DNA from: Pigmentibacter ruber
Lineage (GTDB): Bacteria; Bdellovibrionota_B; Oligoflexia; Silvanigrellales; Silvanigrellaceae
DNA length: 64,000 nt
NCBI RefSeq assembly: GCF_009792895.1
Contig: NZ_WSSC01000002.1
Location: 124,001 to 188,000 of the forward strand
Reading direction: 5' to 3'
The notes below the pieces were generated by a model. It did no database searches and was not told the origin of the DNA. It saw nothing but the letters and a program-made list of their open reading frames with translations. The translations under genes were made by a program, and so were the position numbers. Positions 1 through 9,400 of this stretch are shown here, piece after piece. Position 1 is the first letter of the stretch, and the number at the start of each line of letters is the position of its first letter.

Positions 1-441
1 ATTCATGCACTAAAAGAAAAATGGGTCACAGTTGGTGAAGATGATTGGGCAGTATACATAGGTGAAAATGTTTCTGTTGCGCATCAAGCGCTTGTGCATG
101 GACCTTGTTACATAGGAAATAATTCATTTATTGGTTTTCAAGCAATTGTGCATGACTCAATAATTGGTTCGCATTGTTACATTGGAATTGGGGCAATCGT
201 TGTTGGAGTTGAAATTCCATCAGGTAAATATGTTCCACATGGAAGTGTTATTGATTCAATAGATAAAGTAGATCTTCTTCCAATAGTAACTGATGCTCAT
301 TTACATTTTAATGATGATGTAGTTGAAGTAAATAAAGGTTTAGTTAAAGCTTATAAAAAACATAATAATAATTTATCTGATTCTAAAATAAATCTGTTAA
401 ATTTAGGGGCAAAACTAAATTTACAGAGTGATAAATTTTAA
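1..441 (+). CDS. CcmM-type gamma-carbonic anhydrase (5'-truncated by window edge)
   Basis: The open frame runs in from base 1, so the start codon is outside the window. The visible 146 residues form a left-handed beta-helix of hexapeptide repeats (YIGENVSVAH, CYIGNNSFIG, HCYIGIGAIV) like the N-terminal domain of cyanobacterial CcmM. Three candidate zinc ligands are visible: H2 in IHALKE, and H28 and H33 in AHQALVHGP, with the five-residue spacing typical of gamma-class enzymes. The following stretch (IPSGKYVPHGSVI, then VDLLPIVTDAHLHF and VNKGLVKAY) also parallels CcmM, but no RuBisCO-small-subunit-like repeats follow. Expected reaction is CO2/bicarbonate interconversion. Thirteen bases separate it from an SPFH gene, suggesting an operon. 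Family is fairly sure; activity is inferred. Confidence 0.8.
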   Translation: MHALKEKWVTVGEDDWAVYIGENVSVAHQALVHGPCYIGNNSFIGFQAIVHDSIIGSHCYIGIGAIVVGVEIPSGKYVPHGSVIDSIDKVDLLPIVTDAHLHFNDDVVEVNKGLVKAYKKHNNNLSDSKINLLNLGAKLNLQSDKF

Positions 442-453
442 TTGGAGTAATTA

Positions 454-1332
454 ATGATACATCAAATTTTTTTAGGTTTTATTTTTGGATTTACTGTGTA
501 TTTAATTTTTACACTAAGGAAGATTTTTTTTCAAGTACAAGAAGGTCAAATAGCTGTTATTATTTCATTTGGAAAAGCAAAATCAATTGATATTTCAAAT
601 AATAATTTAAAAATTTATAATTCAGGACTTCATTTGAAGCTTCCGTGGGAAAAGGTAAAGAAAATTTCAATAAAGGAACAAATATTAGACTTAACCATGT
701 CTGAATCTGGTACAATGTTGATGACAACTGATGGTACACTTTTAAAAATAGAAGCTAAGTTAAGATATACACCTATTTTAACTAATATTTATTCACTACT
801 ATTTTCAATGGAAAAACCATATGAACATATTAAAAATTTTTTCAATGGTTTAATGCATCAAGAAATTGGTAAATTTAGTAATACAACTGCTTTGTCTTCT
901 GATAAAGATCTACAAATGAGAAAAGGAACATATGCTATATTAAGAACTGAAAGAGGTCATTTAAATTTACAAATTAATGATTTATTTAGTAATAAATTCC
1001 GTGAACATTATGGATTTCAATTTGAAGGAATAGATATTATTGATATTATACCACCAGAGGAACTAGCGCAGGCATTAAATGCAGTCATTCATGCCCAAAC
1101 GGAAGCGGAAAAGAATTTTGCATTAAAAGAAGCTGAATGTGAACAGAAATTACTAGCTGCTAAAAAAGGAATAGAAATAGCAAAATCAAAAGCAAAATCA
1201 GTAAAAGCTGAAATTCTTACACAAGCAAAAATTCTTGAAAAATTAAATAATGTTGGAACTCTTCAAGAATATATTCAAAGAAGAGAAACAGAAGTATATT
1301 CTGAAGCCAAATTATCTTATATTAAGAGGTAA
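454..1332 (+). CDS. SPFH/band 7 domain membrane protein (first of pair)
   Basis: 292 residues. An N-terminal hydrophobic segment (about residues 4-20) is followed by an SPFH-type domain (FQVQEGQIAVIISFGKA, then LHLKLPWEKVKKIS) and a charged alpha-helical tail rich in Ala, Glu and Lys (about 215-285), as in stomatin/prohibitin/HflK-like scaffolds. Such proteins oligomerise on membranes and organise partner proteins. GGAG precedes the ATG by about 7 bases. It sits between a gamma-carbonic anhydrase and a second SPFH gene, so the two SPFH proteins may form a hetero-oligomer like HflK/HflC. They are not obvious HflK/HflC, because no hflX or ftsH is adjacent. The specific role is unknown. Confidence 0.75.
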   Translation: MIHQIFLGFIFGFTVYLIFTLRKIFFQVQEGQIAVIISFGKAKSIDISNNNLKIYNSGLHLKLPWEKVKKISIKEQILDLTMSESGTMLMTTDGTLLKIEAKLRYTPILTNIYSLLFSMEKPYEHIKNFFNGLMHQEIGKFSNTTALSSDKDLQMRKGTYAILRTERGHLNLQINDLFSNKFREHYGFQFEGIDIIDIIPPEELAQALNAVIHAQTEAEKNFALKEAECEQKLLAAKKGIEIAKSKAKSVKAEILTQAKILEKLNNVGTLQEYIQRRETEVYSEAKLSYIKR

Positions 1333-1334
1333 AT

Positions 1335-2279
1335 ATGAATATTAATGCCTTGAATTATGTTATAGGAATCATAGCGGGTTGTTTGCTTATTCCTTTTATT
1401 ATTTTTATTTTTCGCAATATTTCTCTTCAAGTTGAAAATGAGACGCAAGTTCTATTATGCCGTTTTGGAAAATTTATTAAAGCATTTGATAAACCAGGAT
1501 TGTATTTTCAATTAGATAAATTATTTCCATGGGTAAAATTTATTACTGTATCTTTAAAAAAAGATTTTAGATGTGTTGAAGAAATACATGTTAATGATCG
1601 CAGAGGAACAACAATAATAGTTGATTTATTTTATGAATTTAAAATATTTTCACCTACTATGGCGGCATTTCAAATAGAAAATATCGAAAAATTTATGCAC
1701 AGTACTGTGATTAGTATGACAACTACAATTTTAGGGACTTTTGAATTCAAATATATTTTGGAGAATAGAGATCTAATTAATAATATGTTGAAAGAAGAAA
1801 TTAAAAATAGATTAGAAAAATGGGGAATTAATCTTGAAACAGCATTTTTGAGCAGAATAAGTTTACTTTCTGAAGTTTCTCAACAATTATTTGATAAAGT
1901 TTCAGCTCAATTAGAAAAAACAAAAGCTGATATTGAAGAAAATGGGAAACTTGCCGTTCAGTTACTTGAAGCTCAAACTGCTGAAAAAATATCTGAATTA
2001 GTGGCAGAGGCAAAAGGTCAATATAGCTTGAGTGTAAGCGAGGCCTATCAGAACTTGATTGGAAATAAAGAGATTTTTGAAGGTTATAAAAAATTATATA
2101 CATTGTCACTGCAAAAGGCGCATAGAAGTATTGTTTTTCAAGGTTTTGACGCTACTGAATTGACTTCTGTAGATTCGGCAATGACAATGGTCACATCGTT
2201 TGATGATACTGCATATGTCAATGGTCCCAAAGTTTCTGAACTTACATCCTCAAATTTGCAACATTTATCTAATTGTTAG
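1335..2279 (+). CDS. SPFH/band 7 domain membrane protein (second of pair)
   Basis: 314 residues, starting two bases after the previous stop. Residues 8-27 form a membrane anchor (VIGIIAGCLLIPFIIFIF). The SPFH domain follows (ETQVLLCRFGKFIKAFDKPG ... LFPWVKFITVSLK), then a helical Ala/Glu-rich region at about 185-230 and a C-terminal tail with little predicted structure. The tight spacing and related architecture suggest the pair arose by duplication and works as a complex with the carbonic anhydrase upstream. It may be a membrane scaffold for bicarbonate handling; this is inference from context only. Confidence 0.75.
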   Translation: MNINALNYVIGIIAGCLLIPFIIFIFRNISLQVENETQVLLCRFGKFIKAFDKPGLYFQLDKLFPWVKFITVSLKKDFRCVEEIHVNDRRGTTIIVDLFYEFKIFSPTMAAFQIENIEKFMHSTVISMTTTILGTFEFKYILENRDLINNMLKEEIKNRLEKWGINLETAFLSRISLLSEVSQQLFDKVSAQLEKTKADIEENGKLAVQLLEAQTAEKISELVAEAKGQYSLSVSEAYQNLIGNKEIFEGYKKLYTLSLQKAHRSIVFQGFDATELTSVDSAMTMVTSFDDTAYVNGPKVSELTSSNLQHLSNC

Positions 2280-2322
2280 CTTAGCGAGAGGGTATCTATT
2301 CTGAATTTAAAGGAGCTTTTCA

Positions 2323-2748
2323 ATGAAATTCATGTTTACTCTTTCATGTATTGGATTATTAGCTATCCCTTCTATAGCTTTTTCATCAGATTTATCAACG
2401 AAATGGAATATTAAAAATAATGCAAAAGAAAGTATTTCATTAAAATGTGGTTTAGCTAATTCTGATGTGCAAGTTTCAATGTCTACTAAAATTATTGCAG
2501 CAGGCAAAAGTGAAGTTTTTGATTGGGGTGATAATTATTATAATGATGGATTATGGCTCAATGCAGGTTCATGGAAATGTGAAGCAAAAAATAAAACTAA
2601 GCTTCCTGCAGAATTTGAAGCATTTAAAACCGATTGGGGTGAGTCTATAGCTCTTGTTGTTAATGAAATTGATGGAAAATTAAAATTAGAAAAACTTGAA
2701 AAATCTGATTCCTCAATTGCTGTTAAAGAAAAAGTGAAACCAAAATAA
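2323..2748 (+). CDS. Small secreted protein of unknown function
   Basis: 141 residues with a clear Sec signal peptide (MKFMFTLSCIGLLAIPSIAFS, cleavage probably after AFS-S) and a strong ribosome binding site (AAAGGAG, about 7 bases before ATG). The mature part has two cysteines (in LKCGLAN and WKCEAKN) that could form a disulfide, several tryptophans and a Lys/Glu-rich end. No family recognised. It is separated by 43 bases from the SPFH operon and could share its transcript. The stop is only 4 bases from the end of the convergent gene on the other strand. Confidence 0.6.
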   Translation: MKFMFTLSCIGLLAIPSIAFSSDLSTKWNIKNNAKESISLKCGLANSDVQVSMSTKIIAAGKSEVFDWGDNYYNDGLWLNAGSWKCEAKNKTKLPAEFEAFKTDWGESIALVVNEIDGKLKLEKLEKSDSSIAVKEKVKPK

Positions 2749-2752
2749 TTTT

Positions 2753-3856
2753 CTAAATATTTTTTTTGGTTTCATTACTTCCCTCAATACCGAATCTATA
2801 ATCTGCTTGAATTTTATTACTTAAAATATTTAGTTCTGGAAATATTCCGCAAATTATATTTTGAAGAACAACCGCAACATCACCAAGACGTTCTAAATCT
2901 TTGAGCACATAGTATCCACCAGATTTTAAAAGATGAAACGCAATCTCTTTTATTAATTTATCTGAAATATCAATTTCTTTGTGTGTATAAAAATTCTTTC
3001 CTTTAATATTAGAATTAATAATTTCTCTTTTAATTGATAAATATGCTTTCATAAAAACTTTTTTCAATTGCAACATGAAAATTTCATCAAACTTAAAATT
3101 GCTAAAATAGTTATTTAATTCTTCATAGAATTCATCAAGAAGGAATTTTCCATATTGAATTTCAGTAATATTTTGTTTAGTAAAAGGTTTTGTATTTAGC
3201 ATAAAATAATTGCTTATCTTAGAAAATTTAGTTGGTAAATCACTACTTAATAATGGAAATTTTAGTCTGCTGTAATTTAAGTAGTATTCGTTAAATGCAA
3301 CTTGAATATATTCAATTAATTCATTTTCAAAGATATTTTCAATGTAACCCATTGTTTTCAATTTGAATGAAATAATATCAAAATATGAAGTTAAAAATAC
3401 TGAAATAATTATTTTTTCCTTCAAAAATGAGATCTTTTCAAGATAAGTTCTTATTAAATAAACCTCTTCTTCATCTACTAAATGAGAATCTTTTTCAAGC
3501 TTCCTAAATTTATATGAAATGAGTCTAATATTATCTATAAAATTTAAAATTAATTTCATACGATTTTCTATTTCACTATAAATATTAACAGTGTTTTCAT
3601 TATTTGTCAAACTAGTCAATTTATATTTAGGATCATTATTGAATATAGTCATAAATATTTTATTAAAATCTATGTATTGAGTTAAATCTAAATGTTCTGG
3701 AGTTAGTGAAAAATGAAAATAAAAAAGCGGTTTTTCATTCTCAGAAGTATTTTCTATATAAGTGAATAAAAGCTCTCTAAAATCTAAGTTTATTTGTAGT
3801 ATATGAAAAATATTTTTAAATTTGAATTTAAAATTCATATTTTTTGCATAAATCAT
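2753..3856 (-). CDS. Hypothetical protein, second gene of an unrecognised two-gene operon
   Basis: 367 residues. ATG is preceded by AGGAAAAAAA. No signal peptide or transmembrane segment is evident. The sequence is rich in Ile, Asn, Lys, Phe and Tyr and looks alpha-helical, consistent with a cytoplasmic protein. No motif recognised. It follows the 3886-5361 gene by 29 bases on the same strand and has a similar composition and helix-dominated look. The two may be partners or distant paralogues, since both contain an MKLxLNFIDN/LKKLILNLML-like helical core after about 130-250 residues. That resemblance is weak and unproven. Confidence 0.55.
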   Translation of the reverse strand: MIYAKNMNFKFKFKNIFHILQINLDFRELLFTYIENTSENEKPLFYFHFSLTPEHLDLTQYIDFNKIFMTIFNNDPKYKLTSLTNNENTVNIYSEIENRMKLILNFIDNIRLISYKFRKLEKDSHLVDEEEVYLIRTYLEKISFLKEKIIISVFLTSYFDIISFKLKTMGYIENIFENELIEYIQVAFNEYYLNYSRLKFPLLSSDLPTKFSKISNYFMLNTKPFTKQNITEIQYGKFLLDEFYEELNNYFSNFKFDEIFMLQLKKVFMKAYLSIKREIINSNIKGKNFYTHKEIDISDKLIKEIAFHLLKSGGYYVLKDLERLGDVAVVLQNIICGIFPELNILSNKIQADYRFGIEGSNETKKNI

Positions 3857-3885
3857 TTTTTTTCCTATTTATTTTTTTAAAAGAT

Positions 3886-5361
3886 TTATTTTCCAACAAT
3901 TTTAAGAAATCCACGAGCACCATCAACAACACCTTTTGTGTCATTTAAATCTTTATTTACTTGATCATAATTTTTACTTAATTTATTCAAATCATTTCCC
4001 ATTCTTTTTTGTTCATCAGTCACATTATTCAATTTAGCATTTTGATGTTCCTGCTGATCTTTAATTATTGAATTGTCTTTTTCTATCCCCTCTAGCATTT
4101 TCGAGAATTTTTCAGAGTCTTGATTTCTTTTTTCTTCGCTATTTTTAATATAATCAAGAATATCCTTTTTATCTTTTCCTGAAATTATTTCATTTATTTT
4201 TCTTATACCTTCTCTCACATTTTTACTTAAATACTTTTCGTAATTAATAGGTGATGTGCGAATAAGTGAGACAATTAGATCAATTTGATTGTATGTATTC
4301 CATAATTTTAGAGCTTTAGGTAAAATAGTATTTATACTTGCATGAGGAATATAGTTTAGTCTGTAAATATTAGATGTATCATTTTGAATATTAGTCATAT
4401 ATATGCATATATCCCAATTTTTAGATTTTTCATATTTGCTTCCTAGAAGTTGATACAAAGTAAGAATGAAATCGTGACCATAGTCATTCTTTAAGTAATA
4501 TGTCCTTGAAAAACTTATTATTAAAGCTTTTGAATGTATGAATTCTGTATAAGCTAACATTAAATTTAATATTAGCTTTTTTAAATATTTTAATTTTTCT
4601 ATATAAAATTCTGAAGATTTTATATTTTCTTTGGCTTCTCTATAATTATCTAGCTTCATTCTTAATTGAAAGTCTAAATCACTTTTTAGTGGTGTTTTAT
4701 TCATTGAGCCATTCATGTAATATTCTTTGAATGTTTTGTAAATATTATCATCGTTTACTATTAATTCTATTTGATTTATTAATGAAAATAATTTACTATT
4801 ATCATTTTTAAGATTGAATGTAGTCCCATAAATTACAGTTTCTTCAATAGTATCAATTTGAAAATAATTTAGTATTATAAAATATTTCAGTAATTTATAA
4901 AAATCATGGTCTGCACTTGAGGGCATTATTGCCTGTTCAATTTTTCTTACCGCGTGTGATGTATTAGTACAAGTTGAAATCATATTTAGTATTGAAAATA
5001 ATTCTAATATAAATAAATCAATAAGAATTAAGACTTCAATACTAATTTTGAATTCATTTTTTAGCAATCCATCTTTTATTTTTGAAAAATTTAAATTAGG
5101 ATTCTTTTTCTTAAATTCAACGAACTTTTTTATATACTTATAAATATAATTTTCAATATGATTATGATAAACTTGAAAAGAAAAAATTATACTATTATTT
5201 TCGTAAATTATGAATTTACTTCCATTTGTTGCATCTTTATTGTATTTTATTGTAATTGATCTAATTGTATTACTTGGTGTATATCTAATTGTATCATTAA
5301 TATTATCTTCTTTTATATTAAGATTTTGCATTTCTAAATCATCATATCTAAAGCTTCGCAT
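3886..5361 (-). CDS. Hypothetical protein with C-terminal coiled coil
   Basis: 491 residues from the ATG at 5361, chosen because AAAGGA lies 8 bases upstream; an in-frame ATG 33 bases earlier has no such site. Residues 1-100 look beta-rich (RSITIKYNKD, SIIFSFQVY). The middle is helical and partly hydrophobic (ISIEVLILIDLFILELFSIL). Residues about 395-475 are a charged coiled coil (KFSKMLEGIEKDNS ... VTDEQKRMGNDLNKLS ... YDQVNKDLND). The end (GARGFLKIVGK) could be an amphipathic tail. No family recognised. The coiled coil suggests an oligomer or a structural partner of the downstream protein. Confidence 0.55.
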   Translation of the reverse strand: MRSFRYDDLEMQNLNIKEDNINDTIRYTPSNTIRSITIKYNKDATNGSKFIIYENNSIIFSFQVYHNHIENYIYKYIKKFVEFKKKNPNLNFSKIKDGLLKNEFKISIEVLILIDLFILELFSILNMISTCTNTSHAVRKIEQAIMPSSADHDFYKLLKYFIILNYFQIDTIEETVIYGTTFNLKNDNSKLFSLINQIELIVNDDNIYKTFKEYYMNGSMNKTPLKSDLDFQLRMKLDNYREAKENIKSSEFYIEKLKYLKKLILNLMLAYTEFIHSKALIISFSRTYYLKNDYGHDFILTLYQLLGSKYEKSKNWDICIYMTNIQNDTSNIYRLNYIPHASINTILPKALKLWNTYNQIDLIVSLIRTSPINYEKYLSKNVREGIRKINEIISGKDKKDILDYIKNSEEKRNQDSEKFSKMLEGIEKDNSIIKDQQEHQNAKLNNVTDEQKRMGNDLNKLSKNYDQVNKDLNDTKGVVDGARGFLKIVGK

Positions 5362-6478
5362 TCTTGATTCCTTTACATTTAGTGAAAGATACATCCAGAT
5401 AAAAAATAGTAATGTAATTAATTCTTCTTTTGAAATTTATTATTTTGGAATTATTATATTTTATTTTCTATTTATAAAAAATAATAGCTGTAATTTGTTA
5501 TTTAATTTTTTTATAACAAATAATTTTATTTTTTCTAACTTATTTTGTTGTTTAATATATATTTTTTTTGATAATTAAAGTTTTATAATCCAACTTTTTT
5601 TAAAAAAAATTATTTAATTATTCAATTATTTATTTTAAGTGTAAGGAATTTTTTATTAAATTCATAACCTATATTTATTCTATCATTTTTTTCTAAAGAT
5701 ATTTGAGGATTATAATTTAATTCAAAAATGCTTAATTTATATGCTAAAATAGATTTTGATGTAACTAGAATTTTTTTAATGTGATTTAAATCAGTTAAAA
5801 AAATAATTAAAATTCTGAGTTAGAAGTTATAATAAAGTAACTCGCACTTCAATTTGATACCTATTGAATTAATTTACTAGTTTGCAAGTCACTTAGGCGA
5901 TTCGGATAGAATGAAAAGTGTGCAACATTTAAGGAACAATTTAATTTGAAGTTTTGGTTATTAATATTTCCCTGCTTACCAGTTTAGCTGGAGAGCTGCT
6001 TAAATATGCCTTAGTAAGCAATAATATTAGAGGATATTGTTGAGGAAATTTTAGCTGAAATGTAGCAATTAAGAAAAGATAATATGTATTTTGGCTAGAA
6101 TGGTCACAGCTTTAACATTGGATAAAGTTTTATCAACTGATATCTATGAAATTATTAAAATCTGCTTATTTTGTTTTAATGCATTTATAAGAAATTTTTT
6201 ACAATTATAATCACAGCCTCTCATCTGAGACTAGTATTGCTGAGCCTCAAGTAAAGTATCAAAATTTACATTTATCATGTATTAACTAAATTAGGTTTAC
6301 TGCAATTTACTTTTTTTAATATAAAGAAAATATTCTGATTAATGCAAAAATTTCATATTTTAACGAGAAAATATTGAATAAAATATTAAGTTATATTATA
6401 AGGATTTGATTTTATAAATTAAAATTTAAAGTATAATATTTCAACAGTGATAGTATAAAATTCTTTTTATAACTACTA
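5362..6478. other. 1.1-kb AT-rich region without intact genes
   Basis: This stretch carries no intact gene. On the minus strand about 5622-5825 there is an open stretch without a start codon that reads like the C-terminus of a protein (contains YKLSIFELNYNPQISLEKN and ends FLTLKINN). Around 6022-6110 the plus strand reads like protein but is broken by several stops (ILEDIVEEILAEM, stop, QLRKDNMYFG). Both look like remnants of decayed genes. Nothing identifies their family. Any promoter for the 3886-5361 operon must lie near 5370-5450, but no clear box stands out in the AT-rich background. Confidence 0.5.
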
Positions 6479-9400
6479 TTAATTTGAAATAAAATCAAGT
6501 TTCTTAATTGAATTATGATTTAACTTAAGGTTTATATTTTTCTTGTTTAGATAAAAATCCTTAATTAAGACAAATGAATTGTTATTTTCTATATTTAAAA
6601 ATAAATCATTATTCATTTTAATTTTTTCAAATTTAGAATTACTTAAATCAGAAAAATCAATTTCTTTCTGTTCTATATCCATTCTATTGGAATCAAATAC
6701 ATTGAAAGAATGGTTTAAAATTTTAATAGATTTAAATTCATTATTATAGATATTAAAGACAAAAGAATCTGATAATTTATTTTCATTATCCTCAATATTT
6801 GTTCTTATTAAATCTAATAACGTACTATCAATGGTTAAATAATCTCCAACTTGAACTTCTAAATGTCTATATTTAGAAGAGTCAAACCATTTATGAATTA
6901 AAACAATAAATTGATTATTTTTATCATCAATAATAGAAATTTTTAAATGATTTTCAATCTTCCTCTGATCTGATTGCTTACTAAACTTAACCGAAGTAAT
7001 TTTTTTATTGTGATCATTTATGATGATAAAATCATTGTCTTCATTTATATCTTCATTTTCTATTTTTAAAAAATATTTATTTTGTTCAGCATCTTTATCC
7101 ATATTAATAACATACACGTCGGAATCAGTTCCCCCATTAAGAATGGGATATTTTAAAGAAGTCAGGGTTTCAATTCTTGTATTTAAGTAAACAGATAATA
7201 AATCCTTTCCAGAATTTCCATACAAAATATCGTTACCACCATTTCCGGAAATACTATTGTCTTCATGATTACCTATTATTTTTTCTGAAATATTTGAACC
7301 TATTATATTATTAAATTTATAATTAATTAACGCTAATTCATTCATATTAATATATTCTTTATTTGTTTTTAAAGTATCAATAGGTACCAAAGAATTTAAA
7401 TTTACATCATCTGAATAGAGAGAATTTTGATTAGAACTAAAAATATTTCCTTTTAGATCTGAAATATATATATGTTGATAATTTTCACCATTAAAATAGT
7501 TTTTAATTATGATTGCTTCAATAAAGGTTTTATTCTCAATATAACCTAAAATTAAATTAGAACCATCTTTTTTTGATTTAATATTTTCTATATCCGTCAT
7601 TATAGCATCAAAGCTTTCATTGTCAGTTAAACTAAACTTTGAATCGAAATTATCAATAGTTTTAATATTACCATTTTCTATATCATTTTTTAAAATAACA
7701 TAGATATCTTTTCCTGATCCACCATTTAGATAGTCAAGTCCTTTTCCAGGGTAAATAATATCGTTTTCTTGATGACCATAAATTTTATCATTTCCTGAAA
7801 TTCCATACAAAATATTTTCATTTTCGTTTCCATGAATAATATCATTTAAAGGTGATCCAATGACATTTTCTATATTTATAAAATTAGGGAAATCTTTTGA
7901 AGTATTTTCTTCATTTAAAGATATAGTTAATTCATAATTAGGATCATTTTTAAAGTTAGTAAATGTAATAGTATCTATCCCATCTTTTCCATCTATAAAT
8001 CCGTTTGTTGTAGAATTAAAACTTTTTCCTTTAACAATATCAAAAAATTCAAAAATATCCTCTTTTTCTCCGCCATATATTTGAAGTAAATATGAAGAAG
8101 GATGAATGTTATATAAGTTTATAGAAGATTTATCCCCTATAATAGAACTTATCATATTACCATGTTTTCCTTGATCACCAAAACCAACAAAATATAAGTT
8201 TGCTTTGCGTTTTTCTGGAACGTTACTTGAATTTATTTTAGTAAATACTTCTTTCATAGGGAAAAATGTATCAGTTGAAGGACATGGAATTGTGTCATTT
8301 CCATATTTTGTAAATATTTCACTTTCTTTTGATTTAATAATCGTATTTTTTAAAGCTAATTTTGAATGATATCTATTTATATTTTCATTATGAATTCGGT
8401 TTAAATTCATTTTTTCATTTTCAGAAGCTTCTATTGAAGAATAAATATTATTTGTTAGACATAAATGCATTTGAGATTCCAGTTTTTCACCTGGAGTTAT
8501 TGTTGGATAATCATAATCATCATCAAAGTATGAAAAGTTACTGGATATTTCGTAATCTGTAAAAGGCAAAAATACTCTAATTTCAGGATAAACAATTTTA
8601 TTGAAAAAATATAATTCACTTGAAGTTATATTTTTTAAATATTTATTATTATTTTCTTCGAGAATACTAGGAATAATTTTGTTATAAAATGCATACTCCA
8701 TTTCCCTTACATTATATTTAGGATCAATATCTTTTTTATAGGTACCAAAAAAATCTGATATTGAATTCATTACAACCTCTGCTTCTGTATAACCAAGTTC
8801 TCTTAATCTTTGTGAAGTTCGCACAGCATTATATGTTCCTTGTGCAAACATAATTGAAAATGCTATAGATGAACCAATTGGACCAGCCTTCGTTGAAATA
8901 GGTAAAAAAATTCCTGTTGCTAGGGAAGTTGCTCCCGTTGCAACTGATAAAGAACCATTTATATATAAATCTTGTTTTATTTTTACATCATCGACTAATT
9001 TAGAGTTTTTTATTAGCTCATCTCCTTTATAAATGTCTATTGCTGCAGAAGCAAAGTTTAGGACAGCTTGTAATGAACCTAAATTATGAAACGTTTTAGG
9101 ATGCTTTGACCAGTAAGATTTCATTCCTATATTTCTTAATAAATCTAAAGCTAAATCTGTCTGATTAAAAATAAAATTTGATGAATCTAGAACAGCATTT
9201 TTTACATTCCCGCTCTCGATAGAATCCTTAATTTGATTTAAAGAATTTGGCATTAAAACAAAATTCATAAAAACATTATATTTATTTGCAAAAGAAGAGA
9301 ATTTTTTAATTCCACTATAAGTATAATTTGAAAATTTAGATAAATTTGATTTCTTCGGATTTAAATTTAAATTATTTAGAGCATTAAATTGATCAACTTG

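Noticed and set aside
5210-5578. 122-codon plus-strand ORF with several hydrophobic stretches
   Set aside because: It overlaps the 5' part of the minus-strand 491-residue gene antisense, and its composition reflects the antisense of AT-rich codons. No ribosome binding site.
5362-6478. Insertion sequence in the 1.1-kb gene-poor stretch
   Set aside because: No terminal inverted repeats, target-site duplication or recognisable transposase motif was found, only broken ORF remnants.
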